Below, one piece after another: positions 56,599 to 64,000 of a stretch of 64,000 bases of DNA. The DNA comes from Brasilonema sp. UFV-L1 (GTDB taxonomy: Bacteria; Cyanobacteriota; Cyanobacteriia; Cyanobacteriales; Nostocaceae). Both the position numbers and the translations under genes were made by a program. The first letter of the stretch is position 1; each line of letters starts with the position of its first letter. The DNA lies in contig NZ_QMEA01000010.1 in assembly GCF_012912105.1 (NCBI RefSeq), positions 1 through 64,000 of the forward strand. The letters are read 5' to 3'. The notes under the pieces are model-generated. The model did no database searches. It was not told the origin of the DNA and worked only from the letters and a program-made list of their open reading frames with translations.

Positions 56599-58821
56599 AT
56601 GGCAAAGATGAAGAAGGCAAAAGCTTTCCTTGCTGTGAGAAGGTTTGCTCAGAGGCTAACAGCGAGTATATTGAGAACAGTGCAAAAGTGTTTGGAAAAA
56701 GCTTTTTTGCTTACCAGTTCTCGACCTAATCATGCCATTTCTTCTGATTACGAAGCTTGGCGCGATCGCTTTTTATGGCAGAGATTACATCTAGCATTGT
56801 GGCTTGCATTAATCTTAATCTTGAGTTTTACCTTCCGCGACATTTATGATGCCCTATTTCACCTCAAGGAGTTAGCAGAAATTCCCAAGGAACTCAAACG
56901 CCTTTTTTTTGTTCTTTATAGTGCGATCGTACTCAGTTTATTAAGCTGCTTAGCCGTTCATAGAACTCAATTTGGTCGTCGTCATCCGGGATTTGTGTTT
57001 CTTGGCTTATCTTGGTCGATCACTATTGTCGAGCAAATTTGGGCAACACTCAACAACTTCGCCCTACCTGATATTTTCGCTTGGTTCGTGATGTTTCTGA
57101 GTCAAGCGACACTCATACCAGTACGCTTTTCCTTGCATCTTGTGTCTCAACTGGGTGTACTAGTTTACTATTTTGGCATAAATACAGCACTCGGACTAAA
57201 GCTACCGCCACCGGATGGTGACAAGCCCATTTACAATGTGACGATGAGCTTAGCTCTGTTTTGGTTCTGCTTCATTTGTGATCTTGGCGTCTATTTGTAT
57301 GATCGTCTGCAACGTTCTGAATTTTTTGCCCGTAAAGAACTAGAAGCCGCGTATCAAAAACTAGGGGCTACAGAAGAAAAATACCGCAGTATTTTTGAAA
57401 ATGCAGTCGAAGGAATTTTCCAAAGTACACCAGATGGACGTTACATTACAGCAAATCCTGCATTAGCACGTATTTATGGATATTCTTTTCCAGAAGAAGT
57501 CACGGCAAATTTCACTGATATTGAACATCAACTGTATGTTGATCCCACTCGTCGCACAGAGTTCATGCGCTTAATTGAAGAGTATGGTAGTGTGTCTGAA
57601 TTTGAATCTCAGATATATCGCAAGGACGGTAGCATTGTCTGGATTTCCGAGAAAGCATACGCTGTGCGTGATGAAAGCGGAAAACTTCTTTACTATGAAG
57701 GAGTCATTGAAGATATTACCAAGCGCAAACAAGTAGAAGAAGCGCTACAGGAAAAATTAATTTTTTTAAAAGTACTCATTAATACAATACCAACTCCTGT
57801 TTTTTATCAAAATACTGAAGGTGTGTATGTTGGCTGTAACAAAGCTTTTGAAGAAGATTTAGGTTTGAGTAAAAAGCAGATTATCGGCAAGACAGTGTAT
57901 GAAATTGCACCAAAAGATTTAGCTGACAAATATCATCAAGCGGATAGAGATTTGCTAAAGCAAGGGGGAGTTCAAATTTATGAAAGCTCTGTCATTTATA
58001 AGGATAACACTCAGCATGATGTAATATTCTATAAAGCAACTTTTTCTAAGGCAGATGGAACGCTTGGTGGTTTGGTGGGAGTGATTTTAGATATCAGCCA
58101 ACGCAAGCGCACTGAGGAAGCACTACGAGTCTTTTTCCATGCAGTTTCCCATGATTTACGCAACCCTGTGCTGGGAACTTTGATGGTGCTGAAGAATTTG
58201 CTGTCTAGCCCAGAAGAAAAAATATTACTTCCTCGGTCGATTTTAGAGCGAATGGTGCAAAGTAGCGATCGCCAACTAAATTTAATTAACTCATTAATGG
58301 AAGCTCATGTCAGCGAAGTGCAAGGTATCGTTTTGCAACGCCAAACGATACAGTTACACACGGTGGTAGAAGCTGCTGTTGCAGATTTAGAGCCAATGCT
58401 CAAAGAAAATCAAGCTATTTTGACAAATTTAGTTTCAGCTGATTTACCGTTTGTCAACGCCGATCCCACACAACTGTGGCGAGTCTATTCTAACTTAATT
58501 GTCAATGCTGTGAAACATAATCCTCCTGGATTGAGTATTACTGTTGATGTCACCGTTGAGGATGATAAGATGCGTTGCATTGTTGCTGATAATGGTATTG
58601 GTATGAGTCAGCAACAGAGTGAGCATTTATTTGACCTTTACTTTCGAGGTAACAATGTTCGCAATTCTTTAAGTTTAGGATTGGGGTTGTATCTGTGTCG
58701 GCAAATTATCACAGCACACGGTGGGGAAATTGGTGTGAAGAGTGATTTGGGAAGAGGGGCAACTTTTTGGTTTACTTTACCAAGAAAGAACGAGCTAGCC
58801 TCTAATACCGTTTCAGTATAA
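56599..58821 (+). CDS. Membrane-bound PAS histidine kinase
   Basis: 740 residues. After a basic N-terminus, five to six membrane helices occupy about 65-235. PAS 1 (about 255-380, RSIFENAVEGIFQSTPDGRY) and PAS 2 (about 390-505, LINTIPTPVFYQNTEGVYVG) follow. The kinase core is intact: His in FFHAVSHDLRNPVLG, N-box NLIVNAVKH, G1 DNGIGM, G2 LGLGLYLCRQI. Its C-terminal half is clearly paralogous to the kinase at 51497 and lacks the inserted segment, so it shows the ancestral arrangement. GAGGGTG precedes the ATG. No partner regulator is adjacent. Confidence 0.9.
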   Translation: MAKMKKAKAFLAVRRFAQRLTASILRTVQKCLEKAFLLTSSRPNHAISSDYEAWRDRFLWQRLHLALWLALILILSFTFRDIYDALFHLKELAEIPKELKRLFFVLYSAIVLSLLSCLAVHRTQFGRRHPGFVFLGLSWSITIVEQIWATLNNFALPDIFAWFVMFLSQATLIPVRFSLHLVSQLGVLVYYFGINTALGLKLPPPDGDKPIYNVTMSLALFWFCFICDLGVYLYDRLQRSEFFARKELEAAYQKLGATEEKYRSIFENAVEGIFQSTPDGRYITANPALARIYGYSFPEEVTANFTDIEHQLYVDPTRRTEFMRLIEEYGSVSEFESQIYRKDGSIVWISEKAYAVRDESGKLLYYEGVIEDITKRKQVEEALQEKLIFLKVLINTIPTPVFYQNTEGVYVGCNKAFEEDLGLSKKQIIGKTVYEIAPKDLADKYHQADRDLLKQGGVQIYESSVIYKDNTQHDVIFYKATFSKADGTLGGLVGVILDISQRKRTEEALRVFFHAVSHDLRNPVLGTLMVLKNLLSSPEEKILLPRSILERMVQSSDRQLNLINSLMEAHVSEVQGIVLQRQTIQLHTVVEAAVADLEPMLKENQAILTNLVSADLPFVNADPTQLWRVYSNLIVNAVKHNPPGLSITVDVTVEDDKMRCIVADNGIGMSQQQSEHLFDLYFRGNNVRNSLSLGLGLYLCRQIITAHGGEIGVKSDLGRGATFWFTLPRKNELASNTVSV

Positions 58822-59348
58822 GGTTAGAACATACTGGACAAGCACTTGGGTTGCTGAGGAAGCAGTTCTTGAGTGAAATGTATCAAGATTTTCGTGAAAG
58901 GGTATAAGGGAGAGAACTCAAAGGACACCCCGCTACGCCCTCCAGAACTGCTGATACCAAGTTGCGTTCTAATGTGTCATTCTGACCGGAGGGAAGAATC
59001 TCGCGAAATACTATTATTTTACCAGGTGCAAAATCTAACTTGAGACAAGTTCTTGAGTCAAAGAGCTTCAGGAATAAATAAAGTGCCATGTCGTTGCAGA
59101 GAATTGTTATAAGTCTTCATCTAATAAAGAGAGTAAAAATCATCCATTATTTTATTTTGTTTAGAATGAAATTAAGTCGTACTTTCACTCACGACATTTA
59201 TGAAAACGAGTCAGTATAATATCGGACAAATCTATTCGGGAAATGCCAAGAAATCTTGTATATATATTAGGCTTGTGTGACAAACATGAGTCAATTGTCT
59301 GGATGTGTTTAGTTATATTTTTGAACACTTGTTCCCTGTAATAATACT
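58822..59348. other. 527-bp intergenic region
   Basis: I see no supported gene. A repeat-like phrase TCATTCTGACCGGAGGGAAG occurs at about 58978-58997, a type scattered in cyanobacterial genomes. The last 100 nt are AT-rich and should hold the promoter of the small membrane protein (TAATAATACT just before its ATG). Confidence 0.4.
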
Positions 59349-59621
59349 ATGGCACAAATACTTATGATTTCTTTAGTAATTGTAGTTTATTTGGTAATAG
59401 CTTACTGTCTCTTTAATGAATGGCTGGTATTTTTTCTAGCAGATAAAGACATGGATTCAGAGATGCGCTTATTTTCTACTGTCATTTTGGTTACTGCTAC
59501 TATTTTGTGGCCAATAGTTGTTCCTTTCGCTTACTTGGAATTACTGAAATTCCATAAAAGGCATAAAGAAATCATCGATTTACTGATAAATGTAACTAAA
59601 GGTAGTAGTCATGATAACTGA
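59349..59621 (+). CDS. Small two-span membrane protein of unknown function
   Basis: 90 residues: a first hydrophobic helix (ILMISLVIVVYLVIAYCLF), a short acidic loop (ADKDMDSEMR), a second helix (LFSTVILVTATILWPIVVPF) and a basic, helical cytoplasmic tail (KFHKRHKEIIDLL). Composition and hydrophobic pattern are those of a genuine membrane protein, although there is no strong ribosome site. It is convergent with the Gld-like operon. No family recognised. Confidence 0.6.
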   Translation: MAQILMISLVIVVYLVIAYCLFNEWLVFFLADKDMDSEMRLFSTVILVTATILWPIVVPFAYLELLKFHKRHKEIIDLLINVTKGSSHDN

Positions 59622-59666
59622 GGTTTTTAGAAACTGATAGTACCATCATCTCAAGTTAAAAAGCTA

Positions 59667-60410
59667 CTATCTGCTGTTTACTGGACTCGGTTTATCAGGA
59701 TTGGGAGTTGGCTTTTTAACATCATCTATGGGTTTATCAGGATTGGGAGTTGGCTTTTTAACGTCATCTATGGGTTTATCAGGATTAGGAGTTGGCTTTT
59801 TAACATCATCTATGGGTTTATCAGGATTAGGAGTTGGTTTTTTAACATTATCTATGGGTTGTTTCCACTCTGACAGTTCTCGATTAACGGCATTTTCAAA
59901 ATCTGTAGATACCAATAGCACACCAGTATTTCCATTTTGTTTTACAGAAGGGTCAGTTTGAGCATACAGGAAACGACGGTTAAAGTCGGGTTTACCCAAA
60001 ATCAACTGATGTGTTTTCTGATTTTTCAGTTTGACATCGATAGTTGCTTGAGGCTGATCTAAACCGAATTCTGTAAGCTGGTTACCCGAGATGGATACAA
60101 TGCGTTCACTCTTTCCTTCTACTAACAAATTTATTAAATAACCTACAATGGCATTACTTGCTGGGGCGACTTCGGGAGATTTTATTAACCACTTGGGTTC
60201 ATTAGACTTGTCATTACGTTCTAGATTTAAAGTCAGAGTTTGAGTTTTGACTGTCAAAGACTGCACATCATCCTCTTTAAAAGAGAAAATTTGTTGCTTT
60301 TGCTTGATCTCCTGTTGCTGAGGTGTACCCTTAATTTCATGGAAGTAAACAAAACCGCCTAAACCAAGCGCTAGCAGTATTAGAATTAAAGTTGTTCGCT
60401 GTAATTTCAT
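59667..60410 (-). CDS. DUF4340-domain protein with C-terminal tandem repeats
   Basis: 247 residues. An N-terminal membrane anchor (TLILILLALGLGGFVYF) precedes the DUF4340 region: FSFKEDDVQSLTVKTQTLTL, WLIKSPEVAPASNAIVGYLI, FGLDQPQATIDVKL and LILGKPDFNRRFLYAQTD. The C-terminus (about 190-245) has four 14-residue repeats (IDDVKKPTPNPDKP), likely an extended wall-spanning or flexible tail. DUF4340 genes commonly accompany GldG-like ABC systems, as here. It is the last gene of the operon, 86 nt after the GldG-like gene. Confidence 0.82.
   Translation of the reverse strand: MKLQRTTLILILLALGLGGFVYFHEIKGTPQQQEIKQKQQIFSFKEDDVQSLTVKTQTLTLNLERNDKSNEPKWLIKSPEVAPASNAIVGYLINLLVEGKSERIVSISGNQLTEFGLDQPQATIDVKLKNQKTHQLILGKPDFNRRFLYAQTDPSVKQNGNTGVLLVSTDFENAVNRELSEWKQPIDNVKKPTPNPDKPIDDVKKPTPNPDKPIDDVKKPTPNPDKPIDDVKKPTPNPDKPSPVNSR
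59689..59856. repeat. Four 42-bp tandem repeats (coding)
   Basis: Copies start at 59689, 59731, 59773 and 59815 and differ at only a few positions. They encode the Pro/Lys-rich tail of the DUF4340 protein. Copy number probably varies among strains. Confidence 0.85.
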
Positions 60411-60466
60411 TGGTCATTGGTCATTAGTCATTAGTCATGAGTCATTAGTCGTTAATCGTTAGTCGT
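60411..60466. repeat. Eight 7-bp tandem repeats
   Basis: Heptamers TGGTCAT x2, TAGTCAT x2, GAGTCAT, TAGTCGT, TAATCGT, TAGTCGT fill the gap between the GldG-like and DUF4340 genes. This is the short tandemly repeated repetitive type known from heterocystous cyanobacteria. Confidence 0.8.
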
Positions 60467-60496
60467 TTGTAAAAATAAATGACTAACTACTCGTTC

Positions 60497-62377
60497 TTAC
60501 CTTCGTGTCCACCAAAGAATAGCCGCTGCTATTAATCCTATCGCGGGTAAAATTAGCACAGATGACAACTCTAAAAGAAGCGCTTGTGCTGCTGTTAGAT
60601 TAATGCGACGGTTTTTTGCTTCTTTTGGACTAATTGAAAGAGGTTGTTGATCTTCCTGAGTCAGCCAAGTGACTGAGTTGAGGAACACGTCTCCATTCAA
60701 TTGTTTATCAAACAACCCATTGATGGCAAAATCTGAATTTCCAAATACAACCATTCGTGACTCGGCGGAAGGGGTGGCGGATAAGGGGGATGAAGTTTGA
60801 GGTGTTGCGGCGGTTGTTGGTGTCGGAGTCGGCTTGGCGCTGGGAGTTGGGCTAGCTGAAGTTTGAGGTGTTGCGGCGGTTGTTGGTGTCGGAGTTGGCT
60901 TGGCACTGGCAGTTGGGCTAGCTGAGGTTTGAGGTGTTGCGGCGGTTGTTGGTGTCGGAGTTGGCTTGACGCTGGCAGTTGGGCTAGCTGAGGTTTGAGG
61001 TGTTGCGGCGGTTGTTGGTGTCGGAGTTGGCTTGACGCTGGCAGTTGGGCTAGCTGAGGTTTGAGGTGTTGCGGCGGTTGTTGGTGTGGGTATAGAGTTA
61101 GATTTAGCTTCTTTTTGAGATGATAGTTTTTTTGTTAACGCTACGCCTAATGTTAGTGGACCTTTGCGATCGCTTTCGGGATTAAACTGCAAGTTTTCGC
61201 TTTGCTGGTCACTTTCTGCCCAGCTATTAGGATATGCTTTGGTAAGCAACAAGGGAGTCGCTTGAATACCTGGTATTGGAGTTGTGTCAATTGGTTGTGC
61301 TAACGGATAAAAAGAGATACCATTGCCAAAATCTTTGGTGATTGGGTGTTTTCCGTATTGTGTCACTAAAGGTGCTGCTGGACCAAGTTCAACGCTTCCA
61401 GAAATATCGACTGCCAGACGATTATCTAACTTCACGCCCCACTGTGCAAGTAGGCTTTCGAGTTTGGGATTTGTATTGGGATCAATCATCAGCAGTAAGT
61501 TTCCACCTCGATTTAGGTAGTCTTGCAGTGCTTGTACTTCACTTTCAAATAGCGATCGCACTGGACCTGCAACTACCACAACAGTAGCATCTTGAGGGAC
61601 ACTAGACTGTTCTGCCAGATTTAAGGCAGAAGTTGTGTAACCTTTGTCATTTAATGCCTTAACTGCTTCAGATATTGCTCCTTCCTCACCAGCAGAAAGT
61701 TGATGTTCACCATGACCTTGAAGGAAGTATACTTTAGCAGAGTTCAAACTGGTGATTTGTTGTAAGCGATTTGTTAATTTTACTTCCGAGAGGCGCTCTT
61801 GCGGACCAACTACCTGAACTAATTGCCGTTTGTTACCAGATTCCAGGTAAACTTCTCCATAATCTTTAACACCAAACTTACGTGATAGTCCTGGTCTTGC
61901 TTGTGGATCTACGTACTCAAAATTAAACTTTGAGTTTTGCCGACGATAATTTTCCAGCAAGTCTCGATCTACAGGATCTTGATTCACATCAAACACCCAT
62001 ATCTTTGTTGGTACTAGTAACGAGCGTACCAGCTTCCGTGACTGAGGAGCAAGGGTAAACAACTTAGTTTCTGTGAAGTCAACTCGTGCATGGTAGCGAG
62101 TTCCTAAAAAGTTAATTAATCCTAAAATCACCAAAACTGAGACAGTTGCAACCAAAGCATTAGTAGTAGTTTGGGTGGAACGTTGTCCCCACCAGTTATT
62201 TTGCTTGTTTTGCCAAATCAACCACCACCCAATAATAACAGTTCCCAAAATTATCAATGCTAATGGGATTGGTCCCCACTTATCCGATACCAATCCAATT
62301 GTTAAGCCCATTGTCAGGAGGAATGGACCAAACCAAAACAAAAATTTTCCAGGTTTCTTTTTCGTGATTATCTTCAT
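60497..62377 (-). CDS. GldG-like ABC-associated membrane protein
   Basis: 626 residues. Three hydrophobic helices near the N-terminus (about 10-95) and one at the C-terminus (LLLELSSVLILPAIGLIAAA) anchor a large outer domain. Family features are NFLGTRYHARVDFTETKLFT, SLVLVPTKIWVFDVNQDPVD-like strands (LLVPTKIWVFDVNQDP), YFLQGHGEHQLSAGEEG, and QDYLNRGGNLLLMIDPNTNP. Between about 425 and 535 it carries a low-complexity insert with a 22-residue unit (SPTASVKPTPTPTTAATPQT). The family belongs to the ABC complex known from Bacteroidota gliding; its cyanobacterial function is not established. Confidence 0.85.
   Translation of the reverse strand: MKIITKKKPGKFLFWFGPFLLTMGLTIGLVSDKWGPIPLALIILGTVIIGWWLIWQNKQNNWWGQRSTQTTTNALVATVSVLVILGLINFLGTRYHARVDFTETKLFTLAPQSRKLVRSLLVPTKIWVFDVNQDPVDRDLLENYRRQNSKFNFEYVDPQARPGLSRKFGVKDYGEVYLESGNKRQLVQVVGPQERLSEVKLTNRLQQITSLNSAKVYFLQGHGEHQLSAGEEGAISEAVKALNDKGYTTSALNLAEQSSVPQDATVVVVAGPVRSLFESEVQALQDYLNRGGNLLLMIDPNTNPKLESLLAQWGVKLDNRLAVDISGSVELGPAAPLVTQYGKHPITKDFGNGISFYPLAQPIDTTPIPGIQATPLLLTKAYPNSWAESDQQSENLQFNPESDRKGPLTLGVALTKKLSSQKEAKSNSIPTPTTAATPQTSASPTASVKPTPTPTTAATPQTSASPTASVKPTPTPTTAATPQTSASPTASAKPTPTPTTAATPQTSASPTPSAKPTPTPTTAATPQTSSPLSATPSAESRMVVFGNSDFAINGLFDKQLNGDVFLNSVTWLTQEDQQPLSISPKEAKNRRINLTAAQALLLELSSVLILPAIGLIAAAILWWTRR
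60794..61090. repeat. 66-bp tandem repeats (coding)
   Basis: Four complete 66-bp periods (starting 60794, 60860, 60926, 60992) plus a partial fifth at 61058 encode the Pro/Thr/Ala-rich insert of the GldG-like protein. Sequence between copies is almost identical. Confidence 0.85.
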
Positions 62378-62662
62378 TTTTTTAGTCAGGAGTCACTCGC
62401 TTCGCTCAAATTCAAAATTCAAAATTCAAAATTCAAAATTAAAGACAATTAGTGGGAGCGCGTGTACCGCCACGCTATTGTTGACCACCCTTACGGGTTC
62501 GGCATTCTTCTTTTGTTACTGGTCATTAAATTTCTTGCATAAATCGTAGTTGACAGCCATTTCAAACCACAGACAAATATAGAGAAATCCTCTGTATTTG
62601 TCTGTGGTTTTCGCTTATCCATAGAGACTTCTGCAAGAAGTTTAGTCACTGACAATAAGTAT
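62378..62662. other. Gap in the Gld-like operon with heptamers and a strong hairpin
   Basis: Four copies of TTCAAAA at 62411-62438 (reverse complement of the array at 38275) and a long hairpin at 62564-62610. No supported gene. Confidence 0.55.
62564..62610 (-). terminator. 21-bp hairpin after the ABC permease gene
   Basis: A 21-bp stem with one mismatch (62564-62584 with 62590-62610) and a 5-nt loop, the strongest hairpin in the window. It lies between the permease stop (62663) and the GldG-like gene, so it may partly terminate transcription and lower expression of the distal genes. Confidence 0.55.
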
Positions 62663-63469
62663 TTATGAACGCTGAAAACGTAATGCATCAATTGATTGAG
62701 CTGTGAGAAAAATGCCGAAAATGATGTAACTCGCAAATAACATCAGACTGCTCGTATCGAAAATACCTTGTACTAAGCTGTTGTAATGTTTTAGCAATGA
62801 GAAATGCCCTAGTGTTTCTCCTACAAAACCACCAATATTTTTGGCAATGAAATCAACAAAAAACAGTAATATAATTAATGCGAAGGTGAGAAAAGCAGAC
62901 AAAATTGTACTATCTGTCAAAGAAGAAATGAACATTCCTAAAGATAAAATTGCTGCTGCTAGTAAGATGAGTGCTAAATGTCCTAGTAAGGGAATAGCTG
63001 GTGAAATTGGTGGATTTGACGCACTCAAAGCAACAGTTTCTAATGCCAGGATAGGCACTATCATTGTTGTGAAAAATGTCAAAACTCCTAATAATTTACC
63101 GACAGCGACTGCCCAGTTGGTGAGTGGTGATGTGGCTAAAAGTTCCAAAGTACCGCGTTTGCGTTCTTCGGCATAAAGTCCCATCGAAAGAACTGGCAAT
63201 ATAAATAATAACAGCCACCCAATCCGGTCCAAAAATGCCCTGAGAAATTCGTAAGGAACATCTATGGGTGGAACTGGAAATTGTTGTTCTTGTAAATCAT
63301 ATGCAGCTACTGTTTGCAGGATACCTTCTGGTCCCATTAATATAAGCACGAAGAATAACCCAGATAAAAGCCAAAATACACCAGCAATTGCATATGCCAA
63401 AGGCGATACAAAATAGCTTTGTAACTCTCGGCGATAAATGGCAATAATATTACCCAGTACAACACCCAT
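62663..63469 (-). CDS. ABC-2 type transporter permease (GldF-like)
   Basis: 268 residues with six hydrophobic helices: IIAIYRRELQSYFVSPLAYA at the N-terminus, then AIAGVFWLLSGLFFVLIL, the family-typical EERKRGTLELLATSPLTNW coupling region, and further spans. It has an 80-residue first loop rich in Pro (QQFPVPPIDVPYEF). Its ATG directly follows the stop codon of the ATPase (no spacer), so the two are translationally coupled. It forms the membrane channel of the ABC complex with the ATPase and the GldG-like protein. Confidence 0.88.
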   Translation of the reverse strand: MGVVLGNIIAIYRRELQSYFVSPLAYAIAGVFWLLSGLFFVLILMGPEGILQTVAAYDLQEQQFPVPPIDVPYEFLRAFLDRIGWLLLFILPVLSMGLYAEERKRGTLELLATSPLTNWAVAVGKLLGVLTFFTTMIVPILALETVALSASNPPISPAIPLLGHLALILLAAAILSLGMFISSLTDSTILSAFLTFALIILLFFVDFIAKNIGGFVGETLGHFSLLKHYNSLVQGIFDTSSLMLFASYIIFGIFLTAQSIDALRFQRS

Positions 63470-64000
63470 TTAAGCGACTTCTCCTTCCTTGGCTTCTGCT
63501 ATTTCTGTCTGAGTCTCCAAATTTTTTTCTTCTGTTGTTGTCAGTTGCAAAAATACATCTTCCAGAGTAGCGCTTACGCGTCGCATTTCTTGTAAACCGA
63601 ATCCTGTTCGTATCAACGCTGCTGCAATATCTTGTCCTGGTTCAGTTCCTGGTTGTGATATCACTCGCAGGTGAGTTCGATTTTCCTTCAAGGAAGTCTG
63701 ATTGTGTATTCCCAACCCAGGAACTGATTCGACAAAATTCACTCCTGGTAGATTTTGCAGGACTTGTTTGGCAAGAGATGCTTCTCCTTCAATTTCTATT
63801 TCATATCCTGAGCCTTTTGTCAACTGATTTAAGAGATTTTCTGGTGTGTCTGTTGCGACAAGTTTGCCACGATTGATGATTGCCACACGGCTACAAGTCA
63901 TGCTCACCTCTGGCAAAATGTGAGTGGAAATAATGATTGTGTGGGTTCCTGCAAGGCTTTTAATTAAATTTCGCACCTCAATGATTTGCCGGGGATCGAG
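63470..64000 (-). CDS. ABC transporter ATP-binding protein (GldA-like), C-terminal part
   Basis: Partial: the frame runs off the right end of the window. The visible residues begin LDPRQIIEVRNLIKSLAGTH (D-loop region just after Walker B) and continue IIISTHILPEVSMTCSRVAI, which contains the switch His (STH). A C-terminal extension of about 120 residues follows, typical of drug- or Gld-type ATPases (TLEDVFLQLT). Walker A and signature motifs would lie beyond 64000. The apparent Met near 63976 is only an internal GTG. It is the first of the four-gene operon in the direction of transcription. Confidence 0.88.
   Translation of the reverse strand, partial: LDPRQIIEVRNLIKSLAGTHTIIISTHILPEVSMTCSRVAIINRGKLVATDTPENLLNQLTKGSGYEIEIEGEASLAKQVLQNLPGVNFVESVPGLGIHNQTSLKENRTHLRVISQPGTEPGQDIAAALIRTGFGLQEMRRVSATLEDVFLQLTTTEEKNLETQTEIAEAKEGEVA

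Noticed and set aside
59689-61090. Regular direct repeats resembling a CRISPR array
   Set aside because: Units are contiguous without unique spacers and encode Pro-rich protein repeats; no cas genes are present.
1-64000. tRNA, rRNA and known riboswitch genes
   Set aside because: No convincing T-loop/anticodon arrangement, ribosomal RNA sequence or known riboswitch core was seen by reading; a covariance-model scan would settle it.

Overview
The window looks like chromosome of a filamentous, probably heterocyst-forming (Nostocales-type) cyanobacterium. This is inferred from frequent GCGATCGC (HIP1-like) octamers, heptameric tandem repeats, many short interspersed palindromes, very large PAS/GAF histidine kinases, an SLH-OprB porin, caspase/WD40 proteins and a Wzx/Wzy exopolysaccharide locus. 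I see no rRNA, tRNA, CRISPR array or transposase gene.

Layout. 1-3.8 kb: two small secreted proteins of unknown role, a repeat-rich non-coding stretch with a possible 33-residue membrane peptide, and an acyltransferase-like membrane protein. 4.0-13.8 kb: a signalling block. It holds a giant hybrid kinase (ribbon-helix-helix-like N-terminus, seven PAS, two GAF, kinase, receiver), then a response regulator and a membrane kinase, a small secreted protein, a membrane protein with only the kinase H-box domain, and two identical tandem copies of a peptidoglycan-binding-domain protein. The secreted-protein gene and the first peptidoglycan-binding gene share a conserved ~130-bp leader. 13.9-18.1 kb: a Tat-type sulfatase, then a convergent pair (metallo-beta-lactamase fold protein, FAD carotenoid-isomerase-like oxidoreductase).

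19.2-36.0 kb: one co-directional exopolysaccharide locus: conserved Cys-rich protein, Wzc-like tyrosine autokinase, a coupled 21-codon mini-ORF, Wzx flippase, several glycosyltransferases, FkbM-type methyltransferases, Wzy-like polymerase, WecG-type transferase, a secreted GH10 glycanase and the initiating sugar-phosphate transferase. No wza-like outer-membrane exporter gene is seen here. 36.2-39.3 kb: a secreted serpin, a small secreted protein and a phosphodiester-glycosidase-domain protein.

39.3-47.2 kb (minus strand): two adjacent caspase-family genes. The first-transcribed encodes a caspase fused to an alpha/beta-hydrolase (lipase-like) domain. The second encodes caspase + EF-hand + STAND-type NTPase + about 13 WD40 repeats. 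This pair is the best candidate for an undescribed system, plausibly a sensor-triggered protease/lipase death or defence module (inference). 47.4-51.0 kb: a class V aminotransferase and an SLH-OprB porin carrying an in-frame palindromic insertion. 51.5-58.8 kb: two paralogous PAS kinases flanking a seven-repeat beta-propeller protein; the first kinase has an insertion in its H-box domain and a degraded ATP site. 59.3-64.0 kb: a small membrane protein, then a minus-strand operon resembling the Gld-type ABC system (ATPase cut by the window end, permease, GldG-like protein, DUF4340 protein), whose last two proteins contain tandem Pro/Thr-rich repeats.

Domain names come from motif recognition by eye; no database search was run.
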